Shown piece by piece: positions 1 to 6,347 of a stretch of 6,671 nucleotides of DNA; position 1 is the first letter of the stretch, and each line of letters starts with the position of its first letter. The notes beneath the pieces were generated by a model. The model made no database searches. It was given only the letters and a program-made list of their open reading frames with translations, and was not told where the DNA came from. The DNA comes from Pseudomonadota bacterium (GTDB taxonomy: Bacteria; Pseudomonadota; Gammaproteobacteria; Steroidobacterales; Steroidobacteraceae): NCBI GenBank assembly GCA_021850555.1, contig JAJZLX010000320.1, forward strand, positions 1-6,671. Reading direction: 5' to 3'. The position numbers and the translations under genes are program-made.

Positions 1-2
1 CG

Positions 3-1499
3 CTAACGAGCGGCTGCGAACCAGCGATTGATGCGTTCGGCCACCGTTGGGTCCGAGTCGAGGCCGAGTTTGGAGCGGCGCCAGAGCACGTCCTCGGCGC
101 ACCGTGCCCATTCTTCAGTACGCAGATACTCCAGCTCCGCCTCATGAAGTCCAGGCCCGACCTCGTCCCCGAGTTCCGTGACGCGGCGGGCGGTCCCGAT
201 GATCCGCGCGATGCGTGTGCCGTAGGCGCGGCACATGCGCCGGACCAGCCGCGGCGCCAGGAACGCGTAGCGGGCCGCCTGCGCGACCGTGAAGGCTTCG
301 ATATCCATGTCCGGAATATCCCCGCCGGGCAGCACCGCCGCTCGCGTCCAAGGGTGGCTTGCGATATGCATCCGCGGCAGCAATTCCGCGAGCGCATGCT
401 CCGCCAGACGCCGGTAGGTAGTGAGTTTGCCGCCGAACACGGACAGGATCGGGGCGACGCCCTCTGGCGCGTCGAGGTCGAACACGTAGTCGCGAGTGAC
501 AGTTGATGCGTCCACGCCACCATCGTCATACAAAGGCCGTACTCCCGCGTAGGCCCACACGATTTGCTGCGGCAGGGCCGGCTGGCGCAGATATTCTCCG
601 GCCACACGGCACAGATAGTCGATCTCTTGCGCACTGACGGCGACCTGCGCCGGATCGGCGTCATACGGAACGTCCGTCGTACCGATCAGCGTGAATTCGT
701 CGGCGTAAGGAATTGCGAAAATGACACGTCCGTCAGACCCTTGCAGCGTATAGGCGTGTGCCCCGGCATACAGACGCGGAACGACGATGTGGCTACCCTT
801 CACCAGTCGCAAAGCCCGGTGCCACGGCACGCCGACGCTCGAGAGCACGTTTTGCACCCACGGGCCGGCGGCATTGATCAGCGCCCGCGCCTGAACCGAT
901 CGTCGTTCACCGCGCGGCGATTGCGTCTCGAGATGCCAGAGGAGCGCCTCGCGGCGCCCGGCGACCAGGTTCCAGCCGACGGCGATGCATGCGCCGCGCT
1001 CGCGCGCGTCAATGGCGTTCAGCACGACCAACCGGGCGTCATCTACCGCACAATCGGAATACTCGAATGCAATGCGAATCGGCTCCCGAAGCGGATCGAG
1101 TGCGGGAGCGCGCCCGCGGCGCAGCGTACGCGTCGGCGCGAGCCTGCGACGCTCGCCGATGTGATCATAAAGAAACAGTCCCGTGCGCAGCATCCAGGCC
1201 GGACGCATGCCCGCCCGCACGGGCAACACGAAGCGCAGTGGATGTACGATGTGCGGCGCTGCAGCCCAGAGCACCTCGCGTTCCTTGAGGCTTTCGCGCA
1301 CCAGGCGGAACTCACTGTGCTCGAGATAACGCAAGCCGCCGTGGATCAGCTTGGAGGAGGCGGATGAGGTCGCGCCGGCAAGATCCCGGCCCTCCAGCAG
1401 CAGCACCCTGAGTCCCCGTCCAGCCGCATCGCGGGCGATGCCGACACCATTGACGCCCCCGCCGACCACCACCAGATCGTACGGACCGTGGCCGGACAT
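3..1499 (-). CDS. glpD: Aerobic glycerol-3-phosphate dehydrogenase (FAD-dependent)
   Basis: Oxidises sn-glycerol 3-phosphate to dihydroxyacetone phosphate at the cytoplasmic face of the inner membrane and passes electrons via FAD to ubiquinone. The N-terminus carries the Rossmann FAD-binding motif VVVGGGVNGVGIARDAAGRG (about residues 10-29), followed by the family motif SSKLIHGGLRYLE. The second family signature, GGKLTTYRRLAE, lies at about residues 356-367, and the last ~120 residues form the C-terminal domain typical of GlpD. The stop is TAG at 3-5. I chose the ATG at 1499 because it gives 498 residues, close to the 501 of E. coli GlpD, and places the FAD motif near the N-terminus. An AGGAG lies only 3 bases upstream, which is tight, so the ATG at 1517 (504 residues) is a real alternative. 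A longer TTG-initiated form from 1565 is unlikely. No glpF, glpK or glpR is visible; downstream context is outside the window. No frameshift or missing key motif was seen. Confidence 0.97.
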   Translation of the reverse strand: MSGHGPYDLVVVGGGVNGVGIARDAAGRGLRVLLLEGRDLAGATSSASSKLIHGGLRYLEHSEFRLVRESLKEREVLWAAAPHIVHPLRFVLPVRAGMRPAWMLRTGLFLYDHIGERRRLAPTRTLRRGRAPALDPLREPIRIAFEYSDCAVDDARLVVLNAIDARERGACIAVGWNLVAGRREALLWHLETQSPRGERRSVQARALINAAGPWVQNVLSSVGVPWHRALRLVKGSHIVVPRLYAGAHAYTLQGSDGRVIFAIPYADEFTLIGTTDVPYDADPAQVAVSAQEIDYLCRVAGEYLRQPALPQQIVWAYAGVRPLYDDGGVDASTVTRDYVFDLDAPEGVAPILSVFGGKLTTYRRLAEHALAELLPRMHIASHPWTRAAVLPGGDIPDMDIEAFTVAQAARYAFLAPRLVRRMCRAYGTRIARIIGTARRVTELGDEVGPGLHEAELEYLRTEEWARCAEDVLWRRSKLGLDSDPTVAERINRWFAAAR

Positions 1500-2132
1500 A
1501 GGCTCCTGCGGGCTCATCGGGCGGACTGCGCGCGGCGCCGAACAGCCGGCGAGGTATCGCGGCAAGCCGCTGGCGGCCTGCCACCTCGCATCGATCGCCT
1601 CCGACAGGGTAGTCCAGAGTCTGTTCGTCCGGGCTCATCGCACCCCGTAAGCAAACAGGCTGTGCAGGTTGGAGTAGCCAAATTAGCACCCAGAGTTGAC
1701 CCCGCACCTGGCTGTTCGTGACAGCACGCACGTGGCCTCGGTCCCTTAGGACCGGGCATCCGGTTCGCGCTTCTCGGCGGTCGGACTTGCGCCGCTGGGC
1801 TGCGCCGAGCGGCGTCTCGGATCCGCTCCACGCGCTTGACGTTCCGCTTGCTCGGCGGTAGAGGCTTGCAGCGATTTGTTATTTTATCCAGCGGCGCAAT
1901 TCGGCGCAAGGGATCGTACAGAACGGCGGACATCCCGCTGTGCGGTGATTTCAACGGCCAAGGTCGCATACCCCCAGTTCGCTTCGACGTAGATGCTCGG
2001 GTCGGCGAGCGGCTCACAGACCTTCGCCGGCTTTTCGGGCCCCGCTGCGGGCCGACGGGCGACTCGGCGGTTTTTGTTAAGATCACCGATTCGCGAACCA
2101 TCGCATCGATCGGCGGCGAGGTGCAAATCTAG
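1500..2132. other. Intergenic stretch upstream of glpD; no supported gene
   Basis: This spacer separates the divergent glpD and the membrane protein at 2133, so promoters for both should lie here; I could not assign convincing -35/-10 boxes. A hairpin sits at 1739-1754 (CGGTCC, loop CTTA, GGACCG). A second weak hairpin at 2051-2068 (GCCGA/TCGGC, 8-base loop) is followed by TTTTT at 2071-2075, like a short terminator or attenuator about 55 bases ahead of the next start codon. Several open frames cross the region but none shows a recognisable domain. The minus-strand frame across about 2050-1750 reads fairly smoothly through a TAA near 1884 but has no homologue I recognise. Confidence 0.5.
2118..2123 (+). 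promoter_or_regulatory. Ribosome binding site of the 2133 gene
   Basis: GAGGTG lies 9 bases before the ATG at 2133. It supports that start for a protein with no recognised family. Confidence 0.6.
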
Positions 2133-2558
2133 ATGAGCCTGCGTTCCCCTCGTTTTGTGGCAAGCACGCTGCTCGCGGTGATTGTTTCGGCCACTTTGGC
2201 CGTGTTCGGCTGGCTCTGGGGAATTCCCCGCTGGAACGTCGCGTTCGACGGTGCGCTCGCCCCCTGGGTGTCCGCGTATGGAGGCTGGGCGATTTCGATC
2301 GGATTCGTGGCGTTGGGATCGATCGTGGTTGCCAGCTGCGTCGTCGCGAGCTGGATCCAGCGGACCTATCACTACCTCGTGCTGGCGGCGGGAGCCGTGG
2401 CGGTTCTGACGTTCATCGCGCTCGGTCTACCCGCAACGGTGGTCGCGCAGATCAAGGACGGAGCCCGTCTCGTCATCGTGGGGCTGTGCGGCCTGATGGT
2501 ACTGGCGATATTTCTCTCGGCGCTGAAAGCGAGACTCACCCGAAGATTCCGGAGCTGA
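2133..2558 (+). CDS. Four-helix integral membrane protein of unknown function
   Basis: I do not recognise the family. The 141-residue product is strongly hydrophobic, with four predicted transmembrane segments at about residues 9-29, 49-74, 80-103 and 111-131. The short N-terminus (MSLRSPR) and the C-terminus (KARLTRRFRS) are both basic, which by the positive-inside rule suggests both ends are cytoplasmic. There is no signal-peptidase site, metal-binding motif, or conserved His/Cys pair that would suggest a redox or transport role. A tryptophan-containing loop (FGWLWGIPRW) follows helix 1. The ATG has a good ribosome binding site. It converges with the cytochrome b561 gene, with only 13 bases between the two stop codons and no obvious hairpin there. 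A small membrane accessory protein is the most that can be said; that it is a real gene is supported by composition, ribosome binding site and the clean fit between neighbours. Confidence 0.8.
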   Translation: MSLRSPRFVASTLLAVIVSATLAVFGWLWGIPRWNVAFDGALAPWVSAYGGWAISIGFVALGSIVVASCVVASWIQRTYHYLVLAAGAVAVLTFIALGLPATVVAQIKDGARLVIVGLCGLMVLAIFLSALKARLTRRFRS

Positions 2559-2571
2559 GCGCCACAGCCCC

Positions 2572-3129
2572 TCACAGTCTCGGCCCGACGCCCGGCAGCA
2601 TCCGCCGCAGGGTGTCGTCTTTGAGAATCCAGTGATGCCGGATCGCCGCCGCGATGTGCAGCACGAGGATCACGCCCAGCGCCAGCGCGAGTATCGAGTG
2701 AGTCAGATACAGCGCATGCCCGAGCGGCACATCCTTGGCGATGGGATTGGGCAACTGGAACAGATTGAACCATCGGATCGTGAAGCCCAACGCCGCCGAG
2801 CCGAACCACCCGGTCAGCGGCATGGCGATCAGCAAGGCATACAGCGCGCCGTGAGTAAAGCGCGCCAGAAACCGCTCGTACGGCTTCAGCGTATCAGGCA
2901 GGTCCGGGACTGGATTGGCCCAGCGCCAGATCAGCCGAGCCACCACGACCACCAGAATCGTCAGTCCGAGGGACTTGTGGGCGTTGATGAGCGCGAACAG
3001 CTCGGGGCCCGGCCGCAATTGGATGAAAATCAGCGCAAGCGCGATTTGCGCGAAGATCATGATCGCGAGCAACCAATGAAACAGCTGCGAAACAAGCCCC
3101 CAGCGGGTTCGATCATTACGAATTGGCAT
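2572..3129 (-). CDS. Cytochrome b561 (CybB type)
   Basis: A four-helix di-haem b inner-membrane cytochrome. E. coli CybB of this family has been described as a superoxide:ubiquinone oxidoreductase; other members move electrons between quinones and periplasmic partners. Counting from the ATG at 3129 (185 residues, near the 176 of CybB), helices fall at about 12-36, 53-70, 93-112 and 140-162. Candidate haem-ligand histidines are visible in the expected places: H18 (LFHW), H51 (AHKSLG), H93 (THGALY), H144 (LTHSI) and H158 (VLHIAAAIRHHW). The PLTGWFGS motif after helix 3 and the terminal KDDTLRRMLPG are typical of the family. A GTG at 3141 would add four residues; neither start has a strong ribosome binding site, so the start is uncertain. 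It is transcribed alone, convergent with the small membrane protein on its 3' side. I leave the symbol empty because the family has several paralogous groups. Confidence 0.93.
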   Translation of the reverse strand: MPIRNDRTRWGLVSQLFHWLLAIMIFAQIALALIFIQLRPGPELFALINAHKSLGLTILVVVVARLIWRWANPVPDLPDTLKPYERFLARFTHGALYALLIAMPLTGWFGSAALGFTIRWFNLFQLPNPIAKDVPLGHALYLTHSILALALGVILVLHIAAAIRHHWILKDDTLRRMLPGVGPRL

Positions 3130-3141
3130 GGCTACACTCAC

Positions 3142-3383
3142 TCGACGCTCAAGTCGACCACCCCGGCCCCATCCGTCCAGCGGCGGGACTACTGAAGTGG
3201 AACCGACAATCCGTACACGCTGACTTGCGCAACGGCTGAAAGTCTAGCCTGGAGTGCGCGCGAATGGCCAGCGATTTGGCTGCCAGCGCGCTCCCGCGCT
3301 CGGGCTGCACCGCAACGCCGCGAACGGATTACGCTGCGCGGTCTTTGGCTCCGGCCGCATACCGGCGCGCACGGCCTTGGGGC
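3142..3383. other. Spacer between cytochrome b561 and the transposase relic
   Basis: This should hold the minus-strand promoter for the cytochrome b561 gene, but I cannot pick out a firm -35/-10 pair. It also covers what would have been the 3' flank of the old insertion element; no clear terminal inverted repeat or target duplication is visible. A 15-base sequence at 3352-3366 (CGGCCGCATACCGGC) recurs at 6631-6645. Confidence 0.4.
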
Positions 3384-3677
3384 TTAAAAGCGAGCGGGTT
3401 GCACGGCAACGTCGGGGTCGGCTCGGGGAAAGTCGAGCGTGTCGGCGATGAGAAACATGATCATCCGGATCGAGCGGAAGCGGCCGTCCCCGCCGCCCTC
3501 GCGCCTGGCAGCCTGGAGCAGCCCGGTGATGGCCTCGAGAAAGCGGTTGATGGGCCGGAAAGTCACCCGGGCGAGGATGCCCTCGAGATGCTTGCGGACC
3601 ATCACGGCGACTCTCTAATTCAGCGGTTCGACTTTCGCGCGCAGCACGTTACTGCACCAGCGGCGCACGGGGTTCGG
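3384..3677 (-). pseudogene. Remnant of ISL3-family transposase (C-terminal end)
   Basis: Read on the minus strand, one frame from about 3677 to the TAA at 3384-3386 matches from memory the C-terminal end of ISL3 (IS204/IS1001/IS1165) transposases. Visible pieces are RRWCSNVLRAKVEPLN, then RVAVMVRKHLEGILA, then INRFLEAITGLLQAARR, then GRFRSIRMIMFLIADTLDFP; intact relatives have the pattern W-x(n)-S-x-[LV]EP, H-x-[DE]G[IV], NG-x-[IL]E-x-[IL]N-x-L-x-QAA and a terminal AGKLDF. The reading frame is broken by TAG at 3615-3617, exactly between VEPLN and RVAVMV, where relatives have a Lys-like residue, so this is a nonsense mutation inside one frame. Only about 95 of the usual ~400 residues are recognisable; the DDE catalytic core and N-terminal zinc ribbon are absent or decayed. 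The same frame is open further upstream to 3863 but that part does not look like the family. It cannot encode an active transposase. Confidence 0.75.
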
Positions 3678-4250
3678 CTGCTTGCGGGGAGAGTCGGCGC
3701 AGAGCGTCACGTCATCGTGGCCCTCCGCGCGGCAGATCTCTTCGGGGGCAACGCGGCGCGCCTTGAACGGTACCGGGATCGTGTATTGGATGTCGAGCGC
3801 ATCGAGCACGTGGACGGTACGCCGGAAACAATGCGTTATGCCCATACGCATCCCGCGGATCACCTGCGACCGGAAGAGCCGGAATCCACGTTGCCAGGCA
3901 AGGCTGGCGCGGGCATCGTTCGAATCATGCCCGTTGCCGCAGCGGTGTCAGGGGCCGAGCAGCTGACCAAACCTGGATCATGGATGCGGTCGAGACGTGC
4001 GCGCTGACCGCCGCAGGCCTCGCAACCGCTTTCGATGGTTTCACGCGGCCGTGCCGCGATCGAGGCTGCATGGCTCCGCTTCCACGTCCCGCCCATGCGC
4101 GCCGATCCCTGCGGTTCGGACCGGCAGCTGCCGGCGCGGACCCGCGTCACGGCAAGCCTTCACCTTGCCGCGGCGCTGCGTAGCTGCCGGAAAAACCGAG
4201 CCGCCACGCAGAACGGGGGGAACGGAATCCCCCCGCGCCTGCACCAGGTT
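3678..4250. other. Non-coding, palindrome-rich stretch; possible decayed element
   Basis: No supported gene. Several frames are open on both strands, but all look like random GC-rich reading frames. Around 4035-3980 on the minus strand a piece reading ESGCEACGGQRARLDR vaguely recalls the zinc ribbon found near the N-terminus of ISL3 transposases; if so, it is too close to the C-terminal relic for a complete gene and implies internal deletion. Compact palindromes include CCGGCAGCTGCCGG at 4121-4134 and a stem CGGCAAG/CTTGCCG at 4150-4170. The region probably represents decayed mobile-element DNA. Confidence 0.4.
4214..4235 (-). terminator. Strong hairpin downstream of the PRC-barrel gene
   Basis: An inverted repeat begins 15 bases past the stop codon of the PRC-barrel gene. 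Its stem is CGGGGGGA/TCCCCCCG (8 base pairs) with a 6-base loop. The position suggests a transcription terminator or 3' stabilising stem for that gene. The T-run that would make it a classical intrinsic terminator is poor (only TT directly after; TTTTT comes about 20 bases later at 4191-4195). Confidence 0.45.
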
Positions 4251-5153
4251 TCAACGGCTATGACGTTCGTCCCGTGGGGCGTTTCCATCCGGCTGACGGA
4301 AGGTGGGCGGCAAGGTCTGCTCCCCGACCCGCGACTGCGGCTTCTGCTGCTGCCCTTCTCCCGCCCAATACCCAGGGCGATCGTAGTGCTTGTACAGGAG
4401 CGCTTCCCGGTCCCGATTGACGGTGATCGCCGGGTCGTACTGCGGCGCCTCCTTGATCGCCTTGCGCGTCAAATTGAGTTTCACCGTCTTGTCCGACCAC
4501 CGCATCTCCCGGATCCACTGCGGCGCAATAAGCGCCTTATGACCGAGCCACCAGTTGCTGGTATCCACAATCAGGTATCGAACGGCCCACGTCTCGTCGT
4601 CAAGCAGCAGACCGTGGACATGACCGATGTCGCCGTCGCTCGCCTCGATGTCGTACTTCATTATCGCCTTGCAACTGCGCAGATGAGTATCGTGCACCTC
4701 GCGTTGTCCCTTGATGGATTCCGCATGCTCATCTTGCGGCCGCGCATGACGGTATTCAGCCGACGCCGCATCGAATCCCACGCCCGTCACCATACCCGGA
4801 TAGGCGCCGCCGCCCCACATTCCCGCCCCGCCCCAGTAAATCGGGTAGTTGTAGTAGCCGAGGTACTCCAGTTCGTGCTGCCGGGATACCGGCTTATCGG
4901 TGTCTATGTCCGGGCTGTTCTTGACCTGCTCCATGGTGATCGAAACAGGCATCACCTTGCCGTTCGGATCCAGCTTGCCCATCGACATCGGCGAGATCAA
5001 GACTTTCCGGCTCGACAACCAACTGCCGGTATCGACGATGAGGTAGCGAACTGCCCATGCCTCGTCATCGAAATAAAAATCCGTCACTTTTCCGATAGCA
5101 CCGTCACGGGCGTTGACGGCATAACCATCGAGATCATTCATGTTGCGTAACAT
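4251..5153 (-). CDS. Protein with two PRC-barrel domains
   Basis: PRC-barrel domains are small beta-barrels known from photosynthetic reaction centre H subunits and RimM; stand-alone bacterial copies are often linked to stress or envelope functions, with the exact role unknown. This 300-residue protein has one domain at about residues 5-80 and another at about 161-240. Both contain the same core, FDDEAWAVRYLIVDTGSWL (28-46) and LDDETWAVRYLIVDTSNWWL (184-203), followed by a conserved [KR]xLI[SA]P, so the two halves arose by duplication. They are joined by a Gly/Tyr/Trp-rich linker (about 98-120, with YYNYPIYWGGAGMWGGG) and a hydrophilic stretch (131-158). The C-terminal 40 residues are Gln/Pro-rich and likely disordered. 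No signal peptide or membrane helix is present, so it is predicted cytoplasmic. The ATG at 5153 has an excellent ribosome binding site. It is monocistronic as far as visible, ending at a strong hairpin. Function beyond the domain name is not known. Confidence 0.92.
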   Translation of the reverse strand: MLRNMNDLDGYAVNARDGAIGKVTDFYFDDEAWAVRYLIVDTGSWLSSRKVLISPMSMGKLDPNGKVMPVSITMEQVKNSPDIDTDKPVSRQHELEYLGYYNYPIYWGGAGMWGGGAYPGMVTGVGFDAASAEYRHARPQDEHAESIKGQREVHDTHLRSCKAIMKYDIEASDGDIGHVHGLLLDDETWAVRYLIVDTSNWWLGHKALIAPQWIREMRWSDKTVKLNLTRKAIKEAPQYDPAITVNRDREALLYKHYDRPGYWAGEGQQQKPQSRVGEQTLPPTFRQPDGNAPRDERHSR

Positions 5154-5161
5154 CTCTCATT

Positions 5162-5168
5162 CTCCTTT
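5162..5168 (-). promoter_or_regulatory. Ribosome binding site of the PRC-barrel gene
   Basis: AAAGGAG on the minus strand lies 8 bases before the ATG at 5153. It fixes that start over the internal Met five codons in, and suggests efficient translation. Confidence 0.8.
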
Positions 5169-5300
5169 GCTTGGGTGGGCTGCGCGCGCCCGGAATCCTG
5201 AATTCCGCAGTGTCGCACTCTGCCACCCCACCGTACGGGTCCGCGCCGGACTTCGGTTGAACCCCATTCACTCAAAAACTACTTTCGCATCGCCGCCGCC

Positions 5301-5320
5301 CTGGGTTTACACCAACCCAG
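5301..5320. repeat. Perfect 7-base-pair inverted repeat (hairpin)
   Basis: CTGGGTT and AACCCAG flank a 6-base spacer (TACACC). It lies about 150 bases upstream of the PRC-barrel start on that gene's leader side. It could be an operator or an RNA stem in a long 5' leader; no T-run follows on either strand, so a terminator is unlikely. Confidence 0.5.
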
Positions 5321-5329
5321 CCCGCACAG

Positions 5330-5368
5330 CGCTCTGTTCCGGATCGGACGTCGATCCGCTTTGTTCCG
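5330..5368. repeat. Two direct repeats flanking a palindrome
   Basis: CGCTCTGTTCCG (5330-5341) and CGCTTTGTTCCG (5357-5368) are 12-base direct repeats differing at one base, 27 bases apart. Exactly between them is an inverted repeat GGATCG/CGATCC (5341-5357) with a 5-base spacer. The arrangement resembles a regulator-binding region, upstream of the PRC-barrel gene on its strand, but no known consensus was recognised. Confidence 0.45.
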
Positions 5369-5658
5369 CTTCGTCGTGAGTGCATGCGTCCGTGCAGACG
5401 CGCCTATCCTCTGCGACGCTTGACTGGCCGTCCCCGCGAGGTGCGGCCGACGGTTTCGTGTCATCTCTTGAACTCGACGTCTGCGCTTGCCCCGGTACAG
5501 CGCCCTCGGGACCGTGTTGGGACTCTGAATTGGTCAAGGAACCTCCAAGGCTGCCCCGGCCCGCGGTATTGCGGGCCGTGCGGACGCAAGTGCCCACTGG
5601 ACGGCGAGCGTGCTCCAAGGAATGCAATGACGTCGGTGCGGTGCCTCACATTGAGCGC

Positions 5659-6120
5659 TCAGTTCACGCCGGGCGGTCGTACCCTGGGCACGCGGCGATA
5701 GGCGGTGTGCCGCAGCGGACGATGCGTGTTGCGGCAAATTGCGTTGTGCGGCGTCGTTCCTGACCGGATCAGCGGCCGGATAGCCCGCGGCGCGTCACTG
5801 GTCGCGTCGGCTCCGGCCAGCGGACGCTTCGCGCTGGAAACGCTGCGGCCGTCGCAGTGATCGGACCGGCCCGCGGCCATCTGATTGCGGGCCTCGGCCA
5901 ACGACGGGATATCCGACCATGTGAGTTCCTTCAAATCGCTCGTCGACAGCATGCGGGTACGCACTGCGACGTCTTCGCTGAGCGAGTTGTCGCATGAAAT
6001 TCCAGTTCCGGTAGCCGAACTGCACACGGCGATCCGCGAGCGATTGGCCAATGATTCCGAACCACTCGAACTCCAGCTCCCCCCGTGCACCGAGCCATCC
6101 AGGGAGACCGGCTGCGACAT
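5659..6120 (-). CDS. Doubtful hypothetical ORF in the long spacer
   Basis: An ATG at 6120 (MSQPVSLDG...) opens a 153-codon frame ending with TGA at 5659. An AGGTGA-like sequence lies about 10 bases upstream. By hand count roughly three quarters of third codon positions are G or C, which is mildly gene-like. Against it: the product is rich in Ser, Arg and Thr, has no recognisable domain, membrane segment or signal peptide, and its last 40 residues are a low-complexity basic tail. If real it would be a small soluble protein encoded on the same strand as, and upstream of, the PRC-barrel gene. I do not assign a function and consider it about as likely to be a chance frame. Confidence 0.25.
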   Translation of the reverse strand: MSQPVSLDGSVHGGSWSSSGSESLANRSRIAVCSSATGTGISCDNSLSEDVAVRTRMLSTSDLKELTWSDIPSLAEARNQMAAGRSDHCDGRSVSSAKRPLAGADATSDAPRAIRPLIRSGTTPHNAICRNTHRPLRHTAYRRVPRVRPPGVN

Positions 6121-6193
6121 CGGCGGAGCTTCACCTGCCATAGGCAATATCGCGGGGAATGCGGCCAAGGTTCTCCTGTGTGCAGGAAGCGCG

Positions 6194-6220
6194 GAATTTC
6201 CGTGACGCGGCGAGACTCTG
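6194..6220 (+). promoter_or_regulatory. Possible ECF-sigma-like promoter ahead of the CsbD-like gene
   Basis: GAATTT (6194-6199) and TCTG (6217-6220), spaced by 17 bases, resemble the GAACTT / TCTGA pair recognised by sigma-E-type factors. It would leave an untranslated leader of about 120 bases. The match is imperfect in the -35 box and was found by eye, so this is only a candidate. Confidence 0.2.
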
Positions 6221-6336
6221 TGGTACCGCGTACAGACCGCATGCCACCCATGGGGCTAGGTTTCATGCATCGTCGTTCATCCGCCGTTCGCGGCTTGCGA
6301 CGGTAGCGCGCCGACCGCCCGCCGGAGACTGATTCC

Positions 6337-6341
6337 AGGAG
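6337..6341 (+). promoter_or_regulatory. Ribosome binding site of the CsbD-like gene
   Basis: AGGAG ends 6 bases before the ATG at 6348. Its near-ideal sequence and spacing support this short ORF as a true gene. Confidence 0.8.
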
Positions 6342-6347
6342 CACCAC

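Larger units (their letters stand above)
5154..6347. other. Long spacer between divergent PRC-barrel and CsbD-like genes
   Basis: About 1.2 kb with no recognised gene. It must contain the promoters of both flanking stress-type genes. Visible small structures are a 6-base inverted repeat CGGAAT/ATTCCG at 5191-5207, a hairpin CTGGGTT/AACCCAG at 5301-5320, and a repeat cluster at 5330-5368. One minus-strand ORF (5659-6120) is listed separately as doubtful. Other open frames, such as 5307-5627 minus and 5380-5763 plus, start at TTG or GTG, have no ribosome binding site or recognisable domain, and were not accepted. Confidence 0.45.

Noticed and set aside
564..1367. Long plus-strand open frame antisense to glpD (267 codons)
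   Set aside because: It lies wholly inside glpD, has no domain, and its composition is that of a GC-rich antisense shadow.
1710..1724. CTGT-N5-ACAG considered as a LexA (SOS) box
   Set aside because: The gammaproteobacterial LexA box needs CTGT-N8-ACAG; the spacing here is 5, and it is just a short hairpin.
1739..1800. Hairpin and adjacent GGTTCGC considered as a tRNA or riboswitch
   Set aside because: No cloverleaf can be drawn (no acceptor stem or anticodon arm in place) and no known riboswitch core is present; only a 6-base-pair stem with a CTTA loop remains.
3264..4007. 247-codon plus-strand open frame
   Set aside because: It is antisense to the transposase relic, has no recognisable domain, no ribosome binding site, and a His/Arg/Ala-rich composition typical of shadow frames.
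4035..5150. 371-codon plus-strand open frame
   Set aside because: It is antisense to the well-supported PRC-barrel gene over most of its length and shows no family signal.
5307..5627. Minus-strand frame encoding a hydrophilic, Ser/Asp/Glu-rich peptide upstream of the PRC gene
   Set aside because: The only start is TTG without a ribosome binding site, third-position GC is not raised, and no domain is seen; the text looks natural but cannot be supported.
5380..5763. 127-codon plus-strand frame starting at GTG
   Set aside because: No ribosome binding site, no domain, Cys/Arg/Pro-rich composition consistent with chance.
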